Shown here one piece after another: positions 8,312-18,332 of a DNA stretch of 64,000 bases; position 1 is the stretch's first letter; each line of letters starts with the position of its first letter. Made by a program: the position numbers and the translations under genes. The notes beneath the pieces were generated by a model that had not been told where the DNA came from, did not search any database, and saw nothing but the letters and a program-made list of their open reading frames with translations. The stretch comes from Mycobacteroides immunogenum (GTDB lineage Bacteria > Actinomycetota > Actinomycetes > Mycobacteriales > Mycobacteriaceae): NCBI RefSeq assembly GCF_001605725.1, contig NZ_CP011530.1:3906001-3970000 (forward strand), given 5' to 3'.

Positions 8312-9001
8312 TTACCTATCTACCCCGTAGACACCGCGTTGCTCGTCGCGGATCAGCTTGCCCAGTTCCAGCTCGATCACGCGCTGACGCATCGAGTCGA
8401 CGATGTGATGGTCGTGCGTGGCCATCAGCACGGTGGTGCCGGTGCGGTTGATCCGCTCCAGCAGCCCCATGATGTCCTCGCTGGTTTCGGGGTCCAGGTT
8501 TCCCGTCGGTTCATCGGCCAGCAGCACCAGCGGACGGTTGACGAACGCACGCGCGATGCCGACGCGCTGCTGCTCGCCACCGGACAACTCCGAGGGCAGC
8601 CGGCTGGCCTTGCCCGTCAGGTTCACCATCTCGAGCACCTCGGGCACGATGCGGTTGATGATGTCGGTCTGCTTGCCGATCACCTCGAGCGCGAAAGCCA
8701 CGTTCTCGTACACCGTCTTCTGCTGGAGCAGCCGGAAGTCCTGGAAAACACAGCCAATCGTCTGCCGAAGGTGCGGGATCTCACGGCCTCGCAGCTTGTT
8801 GACGTGGAACTTGGAAACCTGGATTTCGCCCTTGGTGGGCAGCTCCTCGGCCAGCAGCAGCCGCATGAATGTCGACTTGCCCGAACCCGAAGGTCCGATG
8901 AGGAACACAAACTCACCCTTGTCGATCTCGAGGCTCACGTTGTCCAACGCGGGCCGAGCCGACGATTTGTAGAGCTTGGTTACCTTGTCGAGGCTGATCA
9001 C
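8312..9001 (-). CDS. ftsE: Cell-division ATP-binding protein FtsE
   Basis: 229 residues, a full ABC ATPase. Walker [10 protein letters not shown] is near residues 36-44, the Q-loop lies in [15 protein letters not shown], the signature is [14 protein letters not shown], Walker B is [13 protein letters not shown], and the switch His is in ATHDHHIV. It pairs with FtsX at the septum to couple ATP hydrolysis to wall hydrolysis. It is the first gene of the ftsE-ftsX-smpB operon. Confidence 0.97.
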   Translation of the reverse strand: MISLDKVTKLYKSSARPALDNVSLEIDKGEFVFLIGPSGSGKSTFMRLLLAEELPTKGEIQVSKFHVNKLRGREIPHLRQTIGCVFQDFRLLQQKTVYENVAFALEVIGKQTDIINRIVPEVLEMVNLTGKASRLPSELSGGEQQRVGIARAFVNRPLVLLADEPTGNLDPETSEDIMGLLERINRTGTTVLMATHDHHIVDSMRQRVIELELGKLIRDEQRGVYGVDR

Positions 9002-9155
9002 GGCACGCCAGTCTAGCCGGGAAAGCCGTGATAACCGTGAGGGCGCACTCCGGGCGCGGTGCGCGCACTGCCGCCCACCGCTCTACAGTCAACCCACACC
9101 GATGTAACGGATCTTGGTCCTAAGGTGATGTACCCGCCGGACGGGGAGGTTTGCC

Positions 9156-9359
9156 ATGCAGATTGCTGATCAGTTCGACGCCCTGCGGCATGAGTTCGAG
9201 GGTGAAGCCTCAACCATTCGGGAAGCCGGCGAGCAGGCGTTCAAACGACATCTCGACCATGCGCTCGCACAGGAGATTCCCGACGAACAAGAACGGCGGG
9301 AGCTCGCCGCTGAGCTGTGGGGCCGCACTCCCCCGGCCGCATCGGGAGCAGACCGATGA
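9156..9359 (+). CDS. Small helical protein, first gene of a T7SS-like trio
   Basis: 67 residues, acidic and predicted all-helical (DALRHEFEGEASTIREAGEQ), no signal peptide. The preceding GGGGAGG is a good ribosome-binding site. Its stop overlaps the ATG of the next gene (ATGA), so it is coupled to an EspC/WXG100-like protein. The function is unknown. By position it may be a chaperone or partner of the two following proteins. The trio is divergent from ftsE. Confidence 0.65.
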   Translation: MQIADQFDALRHEFEGEASTIREAGEQAFKRHLDHALAQEIPDEQERRELAAELWGRTPPAASGADR

Positions 9360-9700
9360 AACCTGGCACCACCCCCGCCGGCCCCGAGTCGGGAGAACCG
9401 GATGGGGTCTTCATCGAGCCGGAAAAGGTGCACAAGCTCGGCGCGGTCTGGTCGGGCGCCGGCGATGAGTTCACCGCCCAGGCGAAACTGATCCGTTCCA
9501 CCGAGCTGCGTCCCGAAGACTTCGGCGGCTCCTACGCACACCTGGTGTCGGCGGTCTCCGAGCACGTCAACAAGCTCGCGCACACGATGCAGAACTGGGG
9601 TGAACGGTCAGCCTGGTACTCGGAGAATCTGCACTCCACGGCCGCCGCCTTCACGCATACCGACGACGGCAATGCGAGCTCGTTGGGAACGAACACCTGA
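9356..9700 (+). CDS. EspC/WXG100-like putative type VII secretion target
   Basis: 114 residues from the ATG at 9356. It has the helix-turn-helix hairpin character of EspC-type proteins: FIEPEKVHKLGAVWSGAGDE forms the first helix, followed by a long second helix ending WYSENLHSTAAAFTHTDDG. The C-terminal F-x-x-x-D motif resembles the YxxxD/E secretion signal of this superfamily. It is coupled to genes on both sides. It is probably a T7SS substrate or partner of the 309-residue protein downstream. Confidence 0.65.
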   Translation: MKPGTTPAGPESGEPDGVFIEPEKVHKLGAVWSGAGDEFTAQAKLIRSTELRPEDFGGSYAHLVSAVSEHVNKLAHTMQNWGERSAWYSENLHSTAAAFTHTDDGNASSLGTNT

Positions 9701-10629
9701 TGGCCGACTACGGCTACGAGATTCTGCATGATTCCAAGTACTTCGTAACCCCCTGGGGCCCAGCACGTCCCGCGATCAATGTGCTCTCCGACTATCTCAA
9801 GACCCTGGATACCTATCAGGACAAGCTGCGTACCCTGGCCACCAAGCCGCGGTGCGAGACACTGGGCCCGCCGCTGAAGGCCATCTACGAGAACCCGACG
9901 AGACTCGGGCGTATCGACGAATTCGGGATACCGGCGATCTGGCCGCTGTACTACGGCCTGCCGCCGGCGAAAGACGGATCCAAGGGCGGCTTCGGTTACT
10001 GGGAACAGGCCGATATCAACATCAAGGCAGTCCGCGACACGGTCAACAACCTCAACAAGGCCGGTGCCAACGCCGAGATCCAGCAGCAGCTGATCGACCA
10101 GACACTGAACATCGGCCACAGCTGGCAGTCGACGGCGAGCGAGGAAGCCATCCGCCATTACCTGCAAGACAAAAAGCATCTGGCGGCAGACATCGACACC
10201 CTGAACAACTCGAGGGCAGCACTACAGGGCACTGCCGAGAACATCGAGGTGGCGCTGGACTTCAAGGCGTCCTCGACCAAATGGGTCGTGGACAGGCTGC
10301 TGAGCACCTTCATCAAGAACAGCCCTGCGGACTTCGACGCCCGGCTGAAGTCGGCGTGCATCAATTTGGAGTGGTGGCAGAAGTACCTCACCGGCGATAT
10401 CTCCACGCCGCAGCCCAGCGTGCCGTATCAGCCCGAAGGGCAGGGCGTACTCAACTCTAAATCCGGATTTTGGAGTCCGGAGGACATCTGCAAGAACCTC
10501 TCCGACTGGGTACTCACACCCATCAGCCTCGCCCTGGACAACCTCGACCAAATCAACAACGCCACCGATGACCACCTCAAAAAGGTGTACGGGACGCTGA
10601 TGATGGCACTCAACTACGGCCAGCCCTAA
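9700..10629 (+). CDS. Hypothetical helical protein, third gene of the T7SS-like trio
   Basis: 309 residues, starting at an ATG that overlaps the previous stop by one base. It is largely alpha-helical with no signal peptide or membrane segment. The middle (INIKAVRDTVNNLNKAGANA and a SWQSTASEEAIRHYLQ helix) resembles WXG/LXG-type long helices, including a W near the turn. Being coupled to an EspC-like gene suggests it is exported through an ESX system or acts as its cytosolic partner. I do not recognise a catalytic domain. Confidence 0.6.
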   Translation: MADYGYEILHDSKYFVTPWGPARPAINVLSDYLKTLDTYQDKLRTLATKPRCETLGPPLKAIYENPTRLGRIDEFGIPAIWPLYYGLPPAKDGSKGGFGYWEQADINIKAVRDTVNNLNKAGANAEIQQQLIDQTLNIGHSWQSTASEEAIRHYLQDKKHLAADIDTLNNSRAALQGTAENIEVALDFKASSTKWVVDRLLSTFIKNSPADFDARLKSACINLEWWQKYLTGDISTPQPSVPYQPEGQGVLNSKSGFWSPEDICKNLSDWVLTPISLALDNLDQINNATDDHLKKVYGTLMMALNYGQP

Positions 10630-10634
10630 CCAGG

Positions 10635-11126
10635 CTAGGGCGGCGGTGGGGTGCTCTGCGCGGGTGCGGCAGGCGCCCCTGGTGCCGGCGGCGGCGGAGG
10701 CTGCGGCGTAGGCGGCTGCGGCGGGAACAACCACGGCGGCAAGATCCCGGGTGGCGCGGGTGTGGTCGTCGTCGGAGGTGCCGGGGCGGTACCGCTGGGC
10801 GTCAACGTCGGGAACGTGGTGACGATCGTGTTCGTCTGTTCGGTCGTCGTGGTCGTAGTGGGCGGCGTCGTGGTCGTCGGGCGCCGTGTGGCCGTCTGCA
10901 CCGGCCGGGGCGTGGTGGTGGTGACACTGGGCTTGGGTACCCAGGTATAGCCGGGCGGCGGCTGCGGCGGCGCGGGCTCCGGCCGGGTGGAGTCGTAAAG
11001 CCAGCTCGCGGCGACGAACGCGAGGACAAGGACAACTGTCGACGTCCTGATCCGAACCTTTTTGCGGAGCTTCTTGGCGTGGGACAGCGCCATCTCCCAG
11101 AAGGGCTCCTGGCGGGGTTCACTCAT
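10635..11126 (-). CDS. Proline-rich membrane protein (Rv3103c-like)
   Basis: 163 residues. A short cytoplasmic N-terminus with basic HAKKLRKKVRIR precedes one transmembrane helix (TSTVVLVLAFVAASWLYDS). The extracellular part is low-complexity and rich in Pro and Thr (runs of TTTT and PPPP). It matches the position of M. tuberculosis Rv3103c between ftsE and the mechanosensitive channel. The start overlaps the stop of the MscS gene, so they are co-transcribed. The Pro/Thr tail probably spans or binds the cell wall; the function is unknown. Confidence 0.75.
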   Translation of the reverse strand: MSEPRQEPFWEMALSHAKKLRKKVRIRTSTVVLVLAFVAASWLYDSTRPEPAPPQPPPGYTWVPKPSVTTTTPRPVQTATRRPTTTTPPTTTTTTEQTNTIVTTFPTLTPSGTAPAPPTTTTPAPPGILPPWLFPPQPPTPQPPPPPAPGAPAAPAQSTPPPP

Positions 11127-12160
11127 CTGAGCTCCTCCGCCTTCACGATCGGCTGCGGTTTGGTGTCGACACCCTCTTTGTCGTCCTTGGTCTCGTCACG
11201 CTTGGCGTCGCGCTTGAGCTCGCCCGAGCTCGACGACGACATTGTCCGGACCGTCGGGCGGCTGTCCCCCACCAACGCGACGCCGGCCTTCGCCAGCGCG
11301 GCGATCACCTTGGCACGCAGCCTGCGCCCCACCTCGAACTGCTTGCCCGGCAGAGTGCGCGCCACCATCCGCACGTTGACCCGATCTACTTCGATGCTCT
11401 CCACACCCATCAGGGACGGGGCATCGAGCAACAACTGCGAGAGATCGCGATCGACCAGCGCCTGCTGGCAGACGTCGAACAGCACATCGTTGACCCGAGC
11501 CAGATCGACGCTCGTCGGCACCGGAATGTCCACCACCGCGCGAGCCCAGTCCTTGGAGAGGTTGACGGCCTTGACGATCAGCCCATTGGGGATCGTGATC
11601 ACCTCACCGTCACCCGACCGTAGTTTGGTGACACGCAACGTGACTTCCTCGACGGTGCCCCGGGATTCGGTGGTCTGGCCCTGGACATATAGCTCCACCA
11701 AATCACCGAAGCCGTACTGCTTTTCGGTGATGAGAAAGAACCCGCTCAAAAGGTCCTGGACCACCCGCTGCGCGCCGAAGCCCAGCGCACCACCGAGCAC
11801 CGCGGCCGGACCGGCCAATCCGCCGATCGAAATCCCCAGCACGCCAACGACATGCACGGTGGTAAGGACCACCACCAGCACCACGATGATCCAGGAAATG
11901 ACCGAGGCCAATGCCTGCCGGTGCTTGCTGGCCTCCGAACGGACCAGCGCGTCACTCTGCGTGAACGAGCGATCCAGCCGCCGGGTGATCTTCTGCGCGC
12001 CCCAGTTGATAAACCGGACCAGGATCATCGCGCCCAGTACCGCGATGACGATGCGCAGCCCGTTGTCCAGCAGCCAGCGCCCAATCTGGCTGGACCAGAA
12101 AGAGCTCCAGCGTTCCGCGAGGCGAAGACCCTCCGCGCTGAATTCGGCCGCTCTAATCAT
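11123..12160 (-). CDS. MscS-family small-conductance mechanosensitive channel
   Basis: 345 residues from the ATG at 12160, which overlaps the end of prfB. Three transmembrane helices lie at about residues 30-140. The pore-lining helix continues into [16 protein letters not shown], the equivalent of the MscS GFAAQ...G hinge. A beta-rich vestibule domain follows ([19 protein letters not shown], then ITIPNGLI) and a charged Lys/Asp-rich tail. It releases solutes on hypo-osmotic shock. It corresponds in position to M. tuberculosis Rv3104c. Confidence 0.9.
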   Translation of the reverse strand: MIRAAEFSAEGLRLAERWSSFWSSQIGRWLLDNGLRIVIAVLGAMILVRFINWGAQKITRRLDRSFTQSDALVRSEASKHRQALASVISWIIVVLVVVLTTVHVVGVLGISIGGLAGPAAVLGGALGFGAQRVVQDLLSGFFLITEKQYGFGDLVELYVQGQTTESRGTVEEVTLRVTKLRSGDGEVITIPNGLIVKAVNLSKDWARAVVDIPVPTSVDLARVNDVLFDVCQQALVDRDLSQLLLDAPSLMGVESIEVDRVNVRMVARTLPGKQFEVGRRLRAKVIAALAKAGVALVGDSRPTVRTMSSSSSGELKRDAKRDETKDDKEGVDTKPQPIVKAEELR

Positions 12161-13256
12161 CGCGCCTGTTGCGCCACCGGATTCCCGCCTCGATGAATCC
12201 GTCGATGTCCCCGTCGAGCACTGCCGCGGGATTACCCACCTCGTACTCGGTACGGAGGTCCTTGACCATCTGATACGGCTGCAGGACATAGGAGCGCATC
12301 TGCGTGCCCCAGGAGCTGCCACCGTCGCCCTTGAGGGCATCCATCTCGGCGCGCTCTTCCTGCCGCTTGCGCTCCAACAACCGGGCCTGCAGCACGCGCA
12401 TGGCGGCCACCTTGTTCTGCAGCTGCGACTTCTCGTTCTGACAGGTGACCACGATGCCGGTCGGGATGTGCGTGAGGCGCACGGCCGAGTCGGTGGTGTT
12501 CACCGACTGGCCGCCCGGGCCGCTCGATCGGTACACGTCAACGCGTAGATCACCTTCAGGGATCTCGATGTGATCGGTCGTCTCCACCACCGGGAGTACC
12601 TCGACATCGGCGAACGAGGTCTGTCGGCGGCTTTGGTTATCGAACGGGCTGATGCGCACCAGGCGGTGTGTGCCCTGCTCCACCGACAACGTCCCGTAGG
12701 CGAAAGGCGCATGCACGGCGAAGGTCGCGCTCTTGATGCCCGCTTCTTCGGCATAGGAGGTGTCGAACACCTCGACCGGGTATTTATGCGCCTCGGCCCA
12801 ACGGATGTACATGCGCATCAGCATTTCGGCCCAGTCCGCGGCGTCCACACCGCCGGCGCCGGACCGGATGGTGACCACGGCCTCGCGCTCGTCGTACTCA
12901 CCGGACAGCAGGGTCCGGACCTCCATGGCCTCGATGTCCTCGCGCAGCTTGGCGCGGTCGGCATCTGCCTCCGCAACAACGGACGCGTCTTCGGATTCCT
13001 CGGCGAGCTCGTAGAGCACCGGCAGATCATCGAGCCGCTGCCGCAGGGCCTCGACGCGCCGTAGCTCACCCTGCGCGTGCGAGAGCTGACTGGTCACCTG
13101 CTGGGCACGGGCCTGGTCATCCCACAGGTTGGGGTCGGCGGCGGCTTCTTCGAGTGTCTTGATCCGGGCACGCAGGCCGTCGACGTCGAGCACCCGCTCC
13201 ACCGTGGTGAGGGTCGTGTCGAGGTCAGCGATGTCGGCTTGGCAGTCCAGATCCAC
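12153..13256 (-). CDS. prfB: Peptide chain release factor 2
   Basis: 367 residues from a GTG. The N-terminal helical domain comes first, then the decoding domain, then the catalytic motif [20 protein letters not shown], whose GGQ triggers peptidyl-tRNA hydrolysis. It recognises UGA and UAA codons. There is no in-frame UGA near residue 25, so the programmed frameshift of enterobacterial prfB is absent, as usual in actinobacteria. It overlaps the downstream mscS gene. Confidence 0.97.
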   Translation of the reverse strand: MDLDCQADIADLDTTLTTVERVLDVDGLRARIKTLEEAAADPNLWDDQARAQQVTSQLSHAQGELRRVEALRQRLDDLPVLYELAEESEDASVVAEADADRAKLREDIEAMEVRTLLSGEYDEREAVVTIRSGAGGVDAADWAEMLMRMYIRWAEAHKYPVEVFDTSYAEEAGIKSATFAVHAPFAYGTLSVEQGTHRLVRISPFDNQSRRQTSFADVEVLPVVETTDHIEIPEGDLRVDVYRSSGPGGQSVNTTDSAVRLTHIPTGIVVTCQNEKSQLQNKVAAMRVLQARLLERKRQEERAEMDALKGDGGSSWGTQMRSYVLQPYQMVKDLRTEYEVGNPAAVLDGDIDGFIEAGIRWRNRRDD

Positions 13257-13305
13257 AACAGTTGAGGTTACCGGTCATTCCGCGGGCCCCATCCCCACCT
13301 GACGG

Positions 13306-14196
13306 CTACGCGCCGGAGCCCTGCCTGCCGTGGGTGATCGACGTGATGTGGTCGGCACAGAATCGCAGCTGATTGCCCGCGTCCGCGACCTCGGCTTCAG
13401 TGAGGTGGCTTGGTGTTCCCAGCACACTGAGCATCACCGCGACCTCGCCATTGCCGTCGAAGACGGGCGCGCCCAGAAAGCCGATGCGGCGCGGCTCACT
13501 GAAATCGATCGGCTCACCCATGCGTGCCAGCAGTGCGGCCAGCATGGATTGAATGGTGTCCAGCCGCTCATGCACGGTGCTGTGGCTGGCCGCCTCACCA
13601 AGCTGCATGTAGAACTTGTCGACGCGGTCGCTCTGCACAGACGCGAAGTAGCCGCGCTGCCGAATGCCGGCAAGCAGTGCCTGCATGCCATCCCAGAGCT
13701 GATCGGTGATCAACGGTGCCGCCCGCAGCAGCCAGCGGCGTACCTCGTCATCCGGCGCCCAGGCCATGAACACCAGACCGGCAGGTGCGCTGAGCCTGAT
13801 GCGCTGCCCCACCTGGTAACTGCCGCCGGCCGGTGATCGACCATGCGAGGCGACGACCGCGACGTCCTCTCCGGCGATCATGGACGCCGTACACGCCGTA
13901 CCGAACTGAGCGGCGAGTCGCTTGACCTCGATATCCACCACGTCGGCGACCTCGAACCGCACCCGCGCGGCATGGCCGGTGATCAGCATGGACGGGCCGA
14001 TCGAATACGTCTTGTGCCGGGGATGCCGGACGATGTAACCGGCTTCGGTGAGCGCCTGAAGGATCGCGAGGGTCGATGCCGGGTTGACGCCGACAGCTTC
14101 GGCGATTTCCGTCATCGACAGTGGCTGAGTGGGCCGTCCCGCCAGATAGTCGAGGATCTGCGCGGCACGCACCACAGCGGGTGCGGGCTTTGTCAT
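13306..14196 (-). CDS. IclR-family transcriptional regulator
   Basis: 296 residues. The N-terminal winged HTH is seen in RAAQILDYLAG, LSMTEIAEAVGVNPASTLAI and LTEAGYIVRHPRHKTYSIG. The C-terminal effector domain has the GAF-like IclR fold (residues 90-250). It is divergent from an SDR-like gene, with a 112-base AT-rich region between them carrying repeated TCGAATTT, the likely operator. The effector is unknown. A Lys-His motif and acidic ligand residues expected for aromatic-acid sensors cannot be assigned with confidence. Confidence 0.88.
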   Translation of the reverse strand: MTKPAPAVVRAAQILDYLAGRPTQPLSMTEIAEAVGVNPASTLAILQALTEAGYIVRHPRHKTYSIGPSMLITGHAARVRFEVADVVDIEVKRLAAQFGTACTASMIAGEDVAVVASHGRSPAGGSYQVGQRIRLSAPAGLVFMAWAPDDEVRRWLLRAAPLITDQLWDGMQALLAGIRQRGYFASVQSDRVDKFYMQLGEAASHSTVHERLDTIQSMLAALLARMGEPIDFSEPRRIGFLGAPVFDGNGEVAVMLSVLGTPSHLTEAEVADAGNQLRFCADHITSITHGRQGSGA

Positions 14197-14308
14197 TTCC
14201 CCTCCGATCCGACCGTCTGGCTGCTAATATTCCGTCGAATTTGATATATCGAATTTCAACAAGAAATACAATACTTAACTACCTGGTGACCTGGGGGTTC
14301 CGCGCGAC
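14197..14308. promoter_or_regulatory. Divergent promoter region with TCGAATTT repeats
   Basis: An AT-rich gap between the IclR gene and the SDR-like gene. TCGAATTT occurs twice around an imperfect palindrome (TTTGATATATCGAA near 14237-14255). This is where an autoregulating IclR protein would be expected to bind. Inferred. Confidence 0.4.
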
Positions 14309-14974
14309 ATGTACTCCTTTGGCAAGCAGCTGGCCGCGCTACCAAAATCACAGTACGGACCCTGGGCGGTCATCGCGGCCGGAGACACTGAAACCGCAAC
14401 CGCATTCGCACGCCATATCGCCGCGAACGGCATCAACATCGTGCTGGCGGCGCACGGCGGCCGGGCCGACGCGTACACGCTGACGATGACCGCCGGCGTG
14501 AGCGTCCGGACCACTTCACCCGATGTCTTCAACGGCGAACTAGCCACAGCCACCGACGATATCGAGGTCGGCCTGCTGATATGCATCACCGACGAAGACG
14601 CCGCCGGGAGCCGATTCGGCGAGCCCGACCTGAACCGGCTACGCACGCTTTACCTGACCCACCGATTCGGGCAGCGCATCGCCGACCGCGGCGAAGGGGC
14701 CGTAATCATGGTGAAATCGCTGGCAGCGCAATCCATTTCACAACATTCCGAGACGCGCAGCGCCGATTCGACCTTTACCGCCGGCATCCGTGACGGGCTG
14801 CATCGACAGAACGTCGAGGTGGCGCTGCTCGATGACTTCGTGCCGCACCGCCCCGCGATGGATGCCGACGACCTCGCGCTGATGGCACTGGCCCGGCTCG
14901 GCCGGCAACGACACCGTCACTGCCGCCACGAAAACGACGTGACCACTACCCCGCCGGCGCTACGCGCCAACTGA
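14309..14974 (+). CDS. Short-chain dehydrogenase-like protein, probably degenerate
   Basis: 221 residues. The start resembles a Rossmann fold (WAVIAAGDTETATAFARHIA with INIVLAA as the second strand), but the dinucleotide motif is not the normal TGxxxGIG and the SDR YxxxK pair is not evident. A serine-rich stretch follows VIMVKSLAAQS, where the catalytic Ser normally lies. Divergence from the IclR gene suggests it is that regulator's target. It may bind a nucleotide without normal catalysis. The C-terminus is Arg/His-rich (RLGRQRHRHCRHEND). Confidence 0.6.
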   Translation: MYSFGKQLAALPKSQYGPWAVIAAGDTETATAFARHIAANGINIVLAAHGGRADAYTLTMTAGVSVRTTSPDVFNGELATATDDIEVGLLICITDEDAAGSRFGEPDLNRLRTLYLTHRFGQRIADRGEGAVIMVKSLAAQSISQHSETRSADSTFTAGIRDGLHRQNVEVALLDDFVPHRPAMDADDLALMALARLGRQRHRHCRHENDVTTTPPALRAN

Positions 14975-15069
14975 CCACGCCAACTAACACAGCCCGCACC
15001 GCTTGTGCATGCGGTGTTCAAATCCCCGTCCCTCCCTATCCAAACTGACGCGGTGGTAGGTTCCTGACC

Positions 15070-16809
15070 GTGAGTCAGGATACGAACGCCGCCCCCAAGA
15101 CCGAACTGCTTCACCCCACCGCTGACGACTTCGCCGAATTCGACGGCGAAACGCGTCGGCTCCTCAAGGCAACCGTCGATTGGTTCGAGGAGCGCGGGAA
15201 GACGCGGCTGCTCCAGGACTATGTCGACAAGGTCTTCTACCAGGATTTCCTGGACTTCGCGGGGCGCGAAAAGCTGTTCGCGACCTTCCTGACCCCCGCC
15301 GCCGATGGCGCCGGTAGCGCCGAAAAGCGCTGGGATACCGCGCGGGTGGCCAAGCTCTCGGAGATCCTCGGCTTCTACGGCCTCAACTACTGGTACCCGT
15401 GGCAGGTCACCGTGCTGGGCCTGGGCCCGGTGTGGCAGAGCGCCAACACCGACCCACGCAAGCGCGCCGCCGATCTGCTCGACGGCGGCGCCGTCGCCGC
15501 GTTCGGCCTCTCCGAACAGGCCCACGGCGCCGACATCTACTCCTCCGACATGGTGCTGACCCCCCTCGAAGGTGGCGGCTACAAGGCATCGGGCCGCAAG
15601 TACTACATCGGCAACGGCAACTGCGCCCGCATCGTCTCGGTGTTCGGCCGGGTCCAGGGCCGCGACGGACTCGATCAGTACGTCTTCTTCCTCGCCGACA
15701 GCGAGCACCCCAACTACACGGTGATCAAGAACGTGGTGCCGTCGCAGATGTACGTCGCCGAGTTCGAGCTCGACGAGTACCCGGTCAGCGAAGACGACAT
15801 CCTGCACGTGGGCGCGGATGCCTTCAGCGCGGCACTGAACACCGTCAACATCGGCAAGTTCAACCTGTGCTTCGGCGGCATCGGCCTGTCCACGCACGCC
15901 TTCTACGAATCAATCACCCACGCCCACAACAGGATTCTCTACGGCAACCCGGTGACCAAGTTCGACCATGTGCGCCGTGAGTTCGTGGACGCGTACGCCC
16001 GTCTGCTGGCGATGAAGCTCTTCAGCGAGCGTGCGGTCGACTACTTCCGCACCGCCAACGCCGACGACCGTCGCTACCTGTTGTTCAACCCGGTCACCAA
16101 GATGAAGGCCACCACTGAGGCCGAGAAGGTGTTGGCACTGCTGGCCGACGTCATGTCGGCCAAGGCCTTCGAGGCCGAGAGCTATACGACCGCCGCACGT
16201 ATCGATGTGGCCGGCCTCCCCAAGCTCGAAGGCACCGTCGCGGTGAACCTGGCGCTGATCCTCAAGTTCATGCCCGCGTACCTGCATGACGCCCAGGACC
16301 TTCCGGTGCCCGGCGTGCAGCTGCAGGCCGCCGACGATGAGTTCCTGTTCCACCAGGGACCGGCCAGCGGCCTGGGCAAGGTGCGGTTCCACGATTGGCG
16401 CAAGCCGTTCGCGGACAACGCGCACATCCCGAACGTCGCCGCCTTCACCCAGCGCGCCGAGGCGTTGGCCACCCTGGTGGCCAACGAGCGCGACGCGATC
16501 AAGAACGCCGGCCTGGACCTTCAGCTGAGCATCGGTGAACTGTTCACCCTGGTCGTCTACGGCGGTCTGATCCTGGAGCAGGCACAGCTGCGGGGTACCG
16601 ACTCCGCGCTGCTCGACCAGATCTTCGAGTTCCTCAACCGGGACTTCTCCACCTACGCCGTCGATCTGCTGGGCAAGCGCGAGGCCACCGCCACCCAACG
16701 ACAGTGGGCCAAGGACGTCATTTCAGAACCCGTATTCAATTCCGAACGCTTCGATGAGATTTGGAACCGGGTCGAGGCGCTGTCCGGCGTATACGAAATG
16801 CGGGCCTAG
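15070..16809 (+). CDS. Acyl-CoA dehydrogenase-family protein (large form)
   Basis: 579 residues from GTG (MSQDTNAAPKTELLHP). This is longer than standard 380-residue acyl-CoA dehydrogenases. The FAD-contact strand region AFGLSEQAHGADIYSSDMVL and the substrate/FAD segment GGYKASGRKYYIGNGNC are clear. An N-terminal helical extension and C-terminal domain resemble the fused mycobacterial FadE group. It would oxidise an acyl-CoA thioester with an ETF acceptor; the substrate is unknown. It stands alone, upstream of fprA. Confidence 0.85.
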   Translation: MSQDTNAAPKTELLHPTADDFAEFDGETRRLLKATVDWFEERGKTRLLQDYVDKVFYQDFLDFAGREKLFATFLTPAADGAGSAEKRWDTARVAKLSEILGFYGLNYWYPWQVTVLGLGPVWQSANTDPRKRAADLLDGGAVAAFGLSEQAHGADIYSSDMVLTPLEGGGYKASGRKYYIGNGNCARIVSVFGRVQGRDGLDQYVFFLADSEHPNYTVIKNVVPSQMYVAEFELDEYPVSEDDILHVGADAFSAALNTVNIGKFNLCFGGIGLSTHAFYESITHAHNRILYGNPVTKFDHVRREFVDAYARLLAMKLFSERAVDYFRTANADDRRYLLFNPVTKMKATTEAEKVLALLADVMSAKAFEAESYTTAARIDVAGLPKLEGTVAVNLALILKFMPAYLHDAQDLPVPGVQLQAADDEFLFHQGPASGLGKVRFHDWRKPFADNAHIPNVAAFTQRAEALATLVANERDAIKNAGLDLQLSIGELFTLVVYGGLILEQAQLRGTDSALLDQIFEFLNRDFSTYAVDLLGKREATATQRQWAKDVISEPVFNSERFDEIWNRVEALSGVYEMRA

Positions 16810-16954
16810 TCCGCAGGTCTACCCGCGCACCCTCGGATCCGTCGCTAGCATCGGTGGGGTAACCCGTCCGCACAGGACCGCGGCCAGCCCCCTGTCGGCC
16901 AGCCCATAGCCGACGACAGCCGCTGCCTTGGCGGGCAGATAAGGATGTACGAGG

Positions 16955-18304
16955 GTGCGCGCCGTTCACGTCGCCATCGTCGGCGCGGGCCCCTCGGGGT
17001 TCTTCGCCGCCGGATCGCTGCTCAAACACACCGATTTCGACGTCCATGTGGACATGCTCGAAATGCTGCCGACTCCTTGGGGTTTGGTGCGATCCGGGGT
17101 GGCCCCGGATCACCCCAAGATCAAGTCGGTCAGCGCGGTGTTCGAGAAGACGGCGACGCATCCCCGTTTCCGGTTTTTCGGCAACATCGAGGTAGGAGCC
17201 AAGATCACCGCCGAGGAGCTGGCATCGCGCTACGACGCGGTGATCTATGCCGTCGGCGCCCAATCCGACAAGCCGCTGGGCATCCCCGGCGATCAGCTGC
17301 CCGGTTGTATCGCCGCCGTCGACGTGGTGGGTTGGTACAACGCGAACCCCACGTACCAGAACGTGTCGGTGGACCTCTCCGGTGAGCGCGCCGTGGTTGT
17401 CGGCAATGGCAACGTAGCGCTGGACGTGGCCCGCATCCTCGGTATGGATCCGCAGTCACTGCACACCACCGATATCGCCGATCGTGCGCTGGATTCGTTG
17501 GATCACAACGCGATCCGCGAAGTGGTGATCATCGGACGGCGCGGCCCGCTACAGGCGACCTTCACTCCGCTGGAGCTGCGTGAGATGGGCGAACTACCCG
17601 GCGTGGACGTGATCGTGGATCCCGAGGATCTGGCCGGCATCACCGATGAGCAGCTGGCGGCCGCACCCAAGCCCACCCGCACCAACATCGAAACGTTGCG
17701 CAAGTTCTCGGAGCGACCGCACACCGACGGCCACCGCCGCGTGGTGTTCCGGTTCCGCACCTCCCCCATCGAGCTGCACGGCGATGGCGAAGTGGAGTCA
17801 ATCACGGTGGGTCACAACGAATTGGTCGACGACGATGGCTACGTCACGGCCCGCGACACCGGGGAACGAGAGACACTGCCCACCCACTTGGTGGTGCGTG
17901 CCATCGGATACCGCGGGGTCCCGGTGTCCGGGTTGCCCTTCGACGCGCGCCGCGGGGTGATCCTCAACGAGGCCGGACGGATCGAAGGCCGCGACAATGA
18001 GTATGTGGTCGGCTGGATCAAGCGTGGCCCGGTCGGTGTCATCGGCACCAACAAGAGCGACTCACAGGAAACCGTCGACACGCTGCTCGCCGACGTGGCG
18101 AGCGCCGAACTGAGCACTGCCCCCGATGCCGCGGCCCTGGAAGAATGGCTCCTGGGTCACGAGCCGCACATCGTCTCCCAGTCCGATTGGCTCACCATCG
18201 ATTCCCATGAACGCGCCACCGGCGAACCGCAGGGGCGCCCCCGCGTGAAACTCGAGACAGTGCCCGAGTTGTTGGCCGCGACGGGACGGCACGACCAGCC
18301 GTGA
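16955..18304 (+). CDS. fprA: NADPH-ferredoxin (adrenodoxin-type) reductase FprA
   Basis: 449 residues from GTG, close to the 456 of the M. tuberculosis enzyme. The FAD-binding motif is VGAGPSGFFAAG (residues 9-20). Residues LPTPWGLVRSGVAPDHPKIK are diagnostic of the adrenodoxin-reductase family, and the NADP motif is VVVGNGNVALDVARI. C-terminal GWIKRGPVGVIGTNKSD closes the FAD site. It transfers electrons from NADPH to ferredoxins serving cytochromes P450 and Fe-S proteins. Same gene neighbourhood as Rv3105c-Rv3106. Confidence 0.95.
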   Translation: MRAVHVAIVGAGPSGFFAAGSLLKHTDFDVHVDMLEMLPTPWGLVRSGVAPDHPKIKSVSAVFEKTATHPRFRFFGNIEVGAKITAEELASRYDAVIYAVGAQSDKPLGIPGDQLPGCIAAVDVVGWYNANPTYQNVSVDLSGERAVVVGNGNVALDVARILGMDPQSLHTTDIADRALDSLDHNAIREVVIIGRRGPLQATFTPLELREMGELPGVDVIVDPEDLAGITDEQLAAAPKPTRTNIETLRKFSERPHTDGHRRVVFRFRTSPIELHGDGEVESITVGHNELVDDDGYVTARDTGERETLPTHLVVRAIGYRGVPVSGLPFDARRGVILNEAGRIEGRDNEYVVGWIKRGPVGVIGTNKSDSQETVDTLLADVASAELSTAPDAAALEEWLLGHEPHIVSQSDWLTIDSHERATGEPQGRPRVKLETVPELLAATGRHDQP

Positions 18305-18332
18305 CGCCGGTCTTCACGCAAGCGGTTCATCC

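Noticed and set aside
7385..9016. 543-codon plus-strand ORF
   Set aside because: It is the antisense shadow of ftsX and ftsE, which have complete motifs.
11079..12548. 489-codon plus-strand ORF
   Set aside because: Antisense to the MscS and prfB genes, no independent motifs.
14917..15897. 326-codon minus-strand ORF
   Set aside because: Antisense to the acyl-CoA dehydrogenase; Gly/Val/Ala-rich shadow composition.
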